This document shows, piece after piece, positions 59,756 through 64,000 of a stretch of 64,000 bases of DNA (positions are counted from its first letter, which is position 1; each line of letters starts with the position of its first letter). This DNA is from Shinella sp. SUS2. Lineage in GTDB: Bacteria > Pseudomonadota > Alphaproteobacteria > Rhizobiales > Rhizobiaceae. The DNA is taken from contig NZ_KQ410731.1 of the NCBI RefSeq assembly GCF_001262505.1, forward strand, positions 1 through 64,000. Direction: 5' to 3'. Under the pieces are notes generated by a model. That model did not search any database, was not told the origin of the DNA, and saw nothing but the letters and a program-made list of their open reading frames with translations. Position numbers and translations under genes: made by a program.

Positions 59756-61286
59756 ACAGGCAGTTTTGTCCCGGCGGTCCGGTGGGCGTGCGGCGCGCGT
59801 TGCGATGCGCGCGGCGCCGCTTGCGGAAAATGTCCGGCCGGTGCGACCGGGGCTTCCGGGCGGCCAGTACAAGCCGCTGACGGAGGCCGGCGTGCGCCGC
59901 ATCCACGAGGCGGCGCTGGATGCGCTCGAAAATATCGGTCTCGCCAATGCGCCGAAATCCGGCATCGAGATCATGACGGGCGCGGGCGCCATCCTCGGCG
60001 AGGACGGGCGTTTGCGCTTCCCGCGCGCGCTGGTGGAGGACATGCTGGCCCTCGCCGCGCGCGACATCACGCTCTACGGCCGCGATCCGAAATACGATCT
60101 CGAACTGTCGGGCACCCGCGTCTATTACGGCACGGCGGGCGCGGCGGTGCATATCGTCGATGTGGAGAAGCGCGAATACCGCGAATCGACCGCGAAAGAC
60201 CTCTTCAACGCCGCCCAGCTCGTCCATCACCTCGACAACGTGCATTTCTTCCAGCGGGCGATGGTCTGCCGCGATGTCGCGGACAATTTCCTGATGGACA
60301 TCAACACGCTCTACGGCTGCTGCGCCGGCACCTCCAAGCACGTCGGCACCAGCTTCTCCGATCCCTCCCATGTCGCCGGCTGCTTCGACCTCATCCACAT
60401 GATGGCCGGCGGCGAGGACAAGTGGCGGGCGCGGCCCTTCGTGTCGAATTCCAACTGCTTCGTCGTGCCGCCGATGAAATTCGCGGAAGAGAGCTGCATC
60501 ACCATGGAGGCCTGCATCCGGGCCGGCATGCCGATCCTGTTGCTCTCGGCCGGGCAGGCCGGCGCGACGGCCCCCGCTCCGCTCGCCACCGCCATCGTGC
60601 AGGCGGTCGCCGAATGCCTTGCCGGCGTCGTCTACGTCAATGCCATGGCCCCCGGCCACCCGGCAATCTTCGGCACATGGCCCTTCGTTTCGGACCTGCG
60701 CACCGGCGCGATGTCCGGCGGCTCCGGCGAGCAGGCATTGCTGACGGCCGGCTGCGCGCAGATGCACCAGTTCTACCGGCTCCCCGGCGGCGCGGCGGCG
60801 GGCATTGCCGATTCCAAGCTGCCGGATATGCAGGCGGGCTGGGAACAAGCGATCTCGAATGTCATGGCGGGTCTCTCCGGCCTCAACATGGTCTATGAGG
60901 CCGTCGGCATGCATGCCTCGCTGCTCGGCTTCTGCCTTGAAAGCCTCGTGCTCGGCGACGACCTTTTGGGCCAGGTGCAGCGCTGCGTGCGCGGCATCGA
61001 CGTGACGGAGGATTCCGTCTCGCTGGAGACGATGCGCTCGGTCTGCCTCGAAGGCCCCGGCCATTATCTCGGCGATCCGCAGACGCTGTCGCTGATGCAG
61101 ACGGAGTATATCTACCCCGCCGTCGCCGACCGCACGAGCCCCAAGGAATGGGCCGAGATCGGCCGGCCGGACCTTGTGCAGAAGGCGATCGAGCGCAAGA
61201 ACCGCATTCTCTCGGAGGCCGGCGGCCCGCTCTTCGATTTTGCGACGGACCAGGCGGTGCGGGAGAAGTTCAAGATCTACTTCTGA
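59748..61286 (+). CDS. MttB-family (COG5598) trimethylamine/betaine methyltransferase-like protein, non-pyrrolysine
   Basis: 512 aa from the ATG at 59748, overlapping the previous gene by 8 bp. The family signature begins KPLTEAGVRRIHEAALDALENIG, then YYGTAGAAVHIVD and GMHASLLGFCLESLVLGDDLLGQ. No in-frame TAG is present, so it is a non-pyrrolysine member like glycine-betaine methyltransferase MtgB. Such enzymes move a methyl group from a quaternary amine to a corrinoid protein. No corrinoid (MtbC/MtgC-like) or reactivase gene is visible in the window, so the acceptor must be elsewhere or different. Downstream flavoprotein demethylation would finish the degradation. Confidence 0.9.
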   Translation: MSEQAVLSRRSGGRAARVAMRAAPLAENVRPVRPGLPGGQYKPLTEAGVRRIHEAALDALENIGLANAPKSGIEIMTGAGAILGEDGRLRFPRALVEDMLALAARDITLYGRDPKYDLELSGTRVYYGTAGAAVHIVDVEKREYRESTAKDLFNAAQLVHHLDNVHFFQRAMVCRDVADNFLMDINTLYGCCAGTSKHVGTSFSDPSHVAGCFDLIHMMAGGEDKWRARPFVSNSNCFVVPPMKFAEESCITMEACIRAGMPILLLSAGQAGATAPAPLATAIVQAVAECLAGVVYVNAMAPGHPAIFGTWPFVSDLRTGAMSGGSGEQALLTAGCAQMHQFYRLPGGAAAGIADSKLPDMQAGWEQAISNVMAGLSGLNMVYEAVGMHASLLGFCLESLVLGDDLLGQVQRCVRGIDVTEDSVSLETMRSVCLEGPGHYLGDPQTLSLMQTEYIYPAVADRTSPKEWAEIGRPDLVQKAIERKNRILSEAGGPLFDFATDQAVREKFKIYF

Positions 61287-61317
61287 AGCAAGTCCACTAA
61301 ATGCTGGGATTAAACGC

Positions 61318-61761
61318 CTAGACTCTGCGATCAAAATGGGTGCGCAGCGAGACGTGCGTCTGCACGGTCGCGATGCCGGGCGTCGTCGCGATCTGGCGGC
61401 GCACGGTGTCGAGCTCGCCGTTCGAGGCGCATTCGACGAGCAGCATCAGGTCCGTCGGTCCGGCGAGCGACCAGCAGGTCACGACGTTCGGAATGCCGGT
61501 GAGATGCGGCACGATATGGTCGCAGTTGCGGCCCTGCTGGAAGCCGACGGCGATCAGCGCCTCGACGCCCGGCCGCTCCCGGTCGACACCGAGTTTCACG
61601 GTATAGCCGGCAATGACGCCCTTCGCCTCCAGCCGCCGGATGCGCTCATGCACCGCGCTTCGGGAAAGCCCCGTGTGGCGCGCAAGCTCCACGAGACTTT
61701 GGCGCGCGTCGGCGCGCAGCGCCGCGAGCAGCAGCCTGTCCTTCTCGTCCAGTTCGTTCAT
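61318..61761 (-). CDS. Lrp/AsnC family transcriptional regulator
   Basis: 147 aa. The HTH LVELARHTGLSRSAVHERIRRLEAKGVIAGY and the RAM domain GIPNVVTCWSLAGPTDLMLLVECAS are typical of Lrp. It is convergent with the methyltransferase gene and divergent from the hydrolase at 61872. A perfect 18-bp palindrome lies 19 bp upstream of its start. It probably regulates itself and the hydrolase. Confidence 0.93.
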   Translation of the reverse strand: MNELDEKDRLLLAALRADARQSLVELARHTGLSRSAVHERIRRLEAKGVIAGYTVKLGVDRERPGVEALIAVGFQQGRNCDHIVPHLTGIPNVVTCWSLAGPTDLMLLVECASNGELDTVRRQIATTPGIATVQTHVSLRTHFDRRV

Positions 61762-61780
61762 CCGGAAAAACCTCCACCCG

Positions 61781-61798
61781 GCCGGACGATCGTCCGGC
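61781..61798. promoter_or_regulatory. 18-bp perfect palindrome between Lrp gene and hydrolase
   Basis: GCCGGACGATCGTCCGGC is an exact palindrome 20 bp from the Lrp ATG and 73 bp from the hydrolase ATG. Position and symmetry suggest the autoregulatory operator of the Lrp protein. Confidence 0.65.
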
Positions 61799-61871
61799 GC
61801 TCCGGCTCCTTGCTGCGCGAAACCGGACGGAAAAGCAACTATTCGTCGGTCATCGCTTCATGGAGAAACCG

Positions 61872-62432
61872 ATGCCGACCCTACCCGACAACGCCGTCCT
61901 GATCCCGATCGACATGCAGCAGGCTTTCGACGCCGCGCCCTGGCCGCGGCGCTGGAACGAGAAGCTGGACGACAACGGCCTTGCGCTCCTCGCCGCCTGG
62001 CGGGCGGCCGGGCGGCCGATCATCCATGTGCGCCACGACAGCGTGGAGCCGGGCTCCACGCTGCGCCCGGAGGCGCCGGGCAACGCGCATCGCCCCGGCT
62101 TTGCGCCGCAGGCGGGCGAGCCGCTGGTGACGAAGAGCGTCAACGCCGCCTTCATCGGCACGGATCTCGACTTGCGCCTGCGCCGGCTCGGCGCGGAGAC
62201 GGTCGTGCTGTTCGGCGTTTCCACGGATATGTGCGTATCGACCAGCGTGCGCGTCGGAGCGAACATGGGCTACCGGGTGATCCTCGTCGAGGATGCCTGC
62301 GACTGCTTCGACCTGCCGGACGGCGAGGGCGGCACGATCGCCGCACGCGACGTGCACCGCGCCCATGTCGCGACGCTGCGCCATGAATTTGCGACGGTGC
62401 TCAGTACGGCCGATGTCGTCGCCGCGCTCTGA
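61872..62432 (+). CDS. Cysteine hydrolase, isochorismatase family
   Basis: 186 aa from the ATG at 61872, with GGAGAAA before it; the ATG at 61860 is less likely. The catalytic triad Asp14 (LIPIDMQQ), Lys88 (VTKSVNAAF) and Cys121 (VSTDMCVST) is complete. The family includes nicotinamidase, isochorismatase, N-carbamoylsarcosine amidase and ureidoacrylate hydrolases. The nearby dimethylglycine-type operon makes an N-carbamoyl-sarcosine-like or amide substrate plausible, but this is inference. It is divergent from the Lrp regulator. Confidence 0.9.
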   Translation: MPTLPDNAVLIPIDMQQAFDAAPWPRRWNEKLDDNGLALLAAWRAAGRPIIHVRHDSVEPGSTLRPEAPGNAHRPGFAPQAGEPLVTKSVNAAFIGTDLDLRLRRLGAETVVLFGVSTDMCVSTSVRVGANMGYRVILVEDACDCFDLPDGEGGTIAARDVHRAHVATLRHEFATVLSTADVVAAL

Positions 62433-62459
62433 TTTCTCGACTTTGGCGCATTCTCCCAC

Positions 62460-62481
62460 GCCGAAGCGATACCGCTTCGGC
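62460..62481. terminator. Hairpin shared by convergent genes
   Basis: GCCGAAGCG (62460-62468) and CGCTTCGGC (62473-62481) form a perfect 9-bp stem with an ATAC loop, between the hydrolase stop and the stop of the convergent hypothetical gene. The arms are the same as the core of the hairpin at 17202-17231. Confidence 0.6.
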
Positions 62482-62491
62482 TGGAAACGTG

Positions 62492-63007
62492 TCAGCGGGT
62501 CACGGCCCTGACGTCGCGCACGCCAAAATCCCATTCGGGGGCGGTGACGGGGTTGAGATCGATGCCGGGGAAGACGGCGAAGGTCGAGAACGCGGCGCTT
62601 TCGCCCGGCTGGACGCGCAGCACGATCAGCGCGCTGTCGCGGCCGACCTCGCGGCAGGTGCCGCCGGGGCAGTCGGAGAGAACCACGTCGAGGCGGAAAG
62701 ACTGCATCGGCACGGGGCCCTTGTTGGCGATGCTGCCGGTCACGCGAAAGCTCGTCTTCGTCTGGCCGGCGCTGGCCTGCATTTCGGCAAGCACGACCGT
62801 CTCTTCCGAAAGCACCGGCGTGGTTGCGTTGGGGGTGACGGGGGTTCCGGAGGGCGCGCGTTCGTCGACGAACCAGATGAGGAGCGCGCTTGCTAGGCCG
62901 ATGGCCACCACGATGGTGAGGACGGGTTCGACCCAGCTTTGGAAGCGCCGGAAGCGCAGTGCGAGATAGAGTGTGGCCGCTGCCGCGACTGCGAATGCCC
63001 AGATCAT
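62492..63007 (-). CDS. Hypothetical membrane protein
   Basis: 171 aa. Two N-terminal helices (MIWAFAVAAAATLYLALRF; VEPVLTIVVAIGLASALLIWF) precede an exported or periplasmic domain with FRVTGSIANKGPVPMQSFRLDVVLSDC, a beta-rich pattern reminiscent of FxLYD-like domains. A pair of cysteines in CPGGTC could form a disulphide. I do not recognise a family. It starts 58 bp after the iron-binding protein gene on the same strand. Confidence 0.7.
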   Translation of the reverse strand: MIWAFAVAAAATLYLALRFRRFQSWVEPVLTIVVAIGLASALLIWFVDERAPSGTPVTPNATTPVLSEETVVLAEMQASAGQTKTSFRVTGSIANKGPVPMQSFRLDVVLSDCPGGTCREVGRDSALIVLRVQPGESAAFSTFAVFPGIDLNPVTAPEWDFGVRDVRAVTR

Positions 63008-63065
63008 TCAGGTCCTCCTGGGCATGATATAGCCTGCGGGAGAAGGGACCGAAAGGCCGGTCCCC

Positions 63066-64000
63066 TCACTTTGCCTTGAGGCTGATCCAATAGGCGCCGT
63101 CGAAAGGCACGGCGGCGAAACGTTCGTTGATTTCCTTCAATGTCGCATCCGGGTCGATGTCGGCAAAGATGTCCGGGCGCAGCCAGTGCGCGAAGGCCTC
63201 GGCGGCGAGCACGTTGAGCGGGACGGTGTTGAAGAAGTTCCACAGGCCGTGCACGCGGCCGTCCTTCACCGCCTTCAGGTCGGAGAGGATCGGCGCCTTG
63301 ACGGCGCGGGCGAGCGTTTCGCGCGCCTCTTCAGAGGCGACGCCGGGACCGACCGAGAACGAGCTGTAGGTGCCGCCCGGCGATGCGGTCGCGATGTAGA
63401 CGTCGGGATTGGCCGCGATGATGAACTCCGAACTGACGATGCCGCCCTGCGCCGGCAGGCTTTCGGCGATGTTGCGGCTGCCGGTGATGGCGATGAAGGC
63501 GCCGAGACCGCCCGTGCCATAGGCGTAGCAGCATTTTTCCGGGTTGGGGAAGGCGTCCATCAGCACGGTCGGACCCGGCTCGGGGTGCTGGGCGACCCGG
63601 TCGCGGATACGCTTGACGCGGGCGTCATAGAAGTCGGCGAAGGCGTTGGCCTGTTCCTCGCGGTTCAGCACCTTGCCGAGCAGGCGCATGGTCCCGGCGG
63701 TGTTCTTCAGCGCGTTGCTGTTGAAGTCGACGACGACGACGGGCACGCCCATCTTTTCCAGGTAGTCGATCGCCTGTTTGCCGAGTTCGGTATCGGCCTG
63801 CCAGTTGGCGAGGATGGCAAGGTCCGCCTTCAGCGACAGCATGGTCTCGAAGGAGAGCGCGCCGTTTGCGCCGATGACCGGGACGTTGACGATTTCAGGG
63901 AACTTTTCCTTGAACCGTGCATAGATCTCCGGATTGTCGCCCTGCATGTCGCTCGACCAGCCGGCGAGGATGCTGACCGGGTTCGGATGGATCAGCGAGA
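63066..64000 (-). CDS. Iron/siderophore ABC transporter substrate-binding protein, 5' end outside the window
   Basis: At least 310 aa; the reading frame continues to the window edge (LIHPNPVSILAGWSSD before the first internal Met at 63947), so the start lies beyond base 64000. It has a TroA/FecB-like pattern: VPVVVVDFNSNALKNTAGTMRLLGKVLNREEQA in the helical linker and NPDVYIATASPGGTYSSFS in the C-terminal lobe, ending WISLKAK. It would bind a ferric siderophore, heme or cobalamin in the periplasm. The permease and ATPase genes must lie outside the window. Confidence 0.88.
   Translation of the reverse strand, partial: SLIHPNPVSILAGWSSDMQGDNPEIYARFKEKFPEIVNVPVIGANGALSFETMLSLKADLAILANWQADTELGKQAIDYLEKMGVPVVVVDFNSNALKNTAGTMRLLGKVLNREEQANAFADFYDARVKRIRDRVAQHPEPGPTVLMDAFPNPEKCCYAYGTGGLGAFIAITGSRNIAESLPAQGGIVSSEFIIAANPDVYIATASPGGTYSSFSVGPGVASEEARETLARAVKAPILSDLKAVKDGRVHGLWNFFNTVPLNVLAAEAFAHWLRPDIFADIDPDATLKEINERFAAVPFDGAYWISLKAK

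Noticed and set aside
59748-61286. Pyrrolysine-containing MttB
   Set aside because: There is no in-frame TAG; the frame runs uninterrupted from ATG to TGA, so this is a non-pyrrolysine family member.

Overview
The window looks like chromosome or large-replicon DNA from an alphaproteobacterium of the Rhizobiaceae type (Rhizobium/Agrobacterium/Shinella/Ensifer-like). The grounds are high GC with long antisense shadow ORFs, a bcsN-bcsA-bcsB cellulose cluster, Aap/Bzt-type amino-acid ABC permeases, many FAD/GcvT demethylating dehydrogenases, Lrp and LysR regulators and a sigma-54-dependent carboxylate system. Genus is inference. No rRNA, tRNA, CRISPR array, phage, integrase or insertion sequence was recognised.

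Layout. 0-3 kb: end of kbl, then tdh (threonine to glycine) and a DinF-like MATE exporter. 2.9-7.9 kb: a minus-strand unit with an Lrp regulator, a polar amino-acid ABC transporter and a DadA-like FAD oxidoreductase. 8.6-19.5 kb: two large RTX proteins with 'GGWVVTW' propeller-like repeats flank a caspase-like protein, an ECF sigma/DUF4142/cupredoxin unit and a urea-carboxylase-associated protein. 19.8-24.3 kb: a propeller protein, a TPR/HTH regulator, a DUF899 protein, an MFS transporter and two small proteins. 24.9-32.6 kb: an Aap-like ABC operon without an ATPase gene but with an amidohydrolase, then a two-component system and a secreted GlcG/HbpS-type protein. 32.7-41.1 kb: cellulose cluster bcsN, bcsA, bcsB and a TPR gene, with no bcsZ endoglucanase. 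41.2-46.0 kb: a GST, an unlisted 47-aa membrane protein, and eptA with a response regulator and kinase in pmrCAB order. 46.1-52.7 kb: an NtrC-type regulator and sensor kinase, then an OFA-family transporter behind a textbook sigma-54 promoter with a paired upstream palindrome, and an SDR. 52.7-62.4 kb: a LysR regulator opposite a tightly overlapping operon of two DMGDH/GcvT flavoproteins, a PEP-mutase-fold enzyme and a non-pyrrolysine MttB-family methyltransferase, then an Lrp regulator opposite an isochorismatase-family hydrolase. 62.5-64 kb: a membrane protein and a truncated iron/siderophore-binding protein.

The strongest regulatory signals are (1) two copies of an identical two-block ECF-type promoter (GGGAACC, 13 nt, GGCATCCAAT), one before the sigma gene and one before the DUF4142-cupredoxin pair; (2) the sigma-54 promoter plus inverted repeat before the OFA transporter; and (3) an 18-bp perfect palindrome between the second Lrp gene and the hydrolase. 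The least-explained gene systems are the methylamine/betaine-type demethylation operon without a visible corrinoid protein, the ATPase-less ABC transporter with amidohydrolase, and the HbpS-like protein beside a two-component system.
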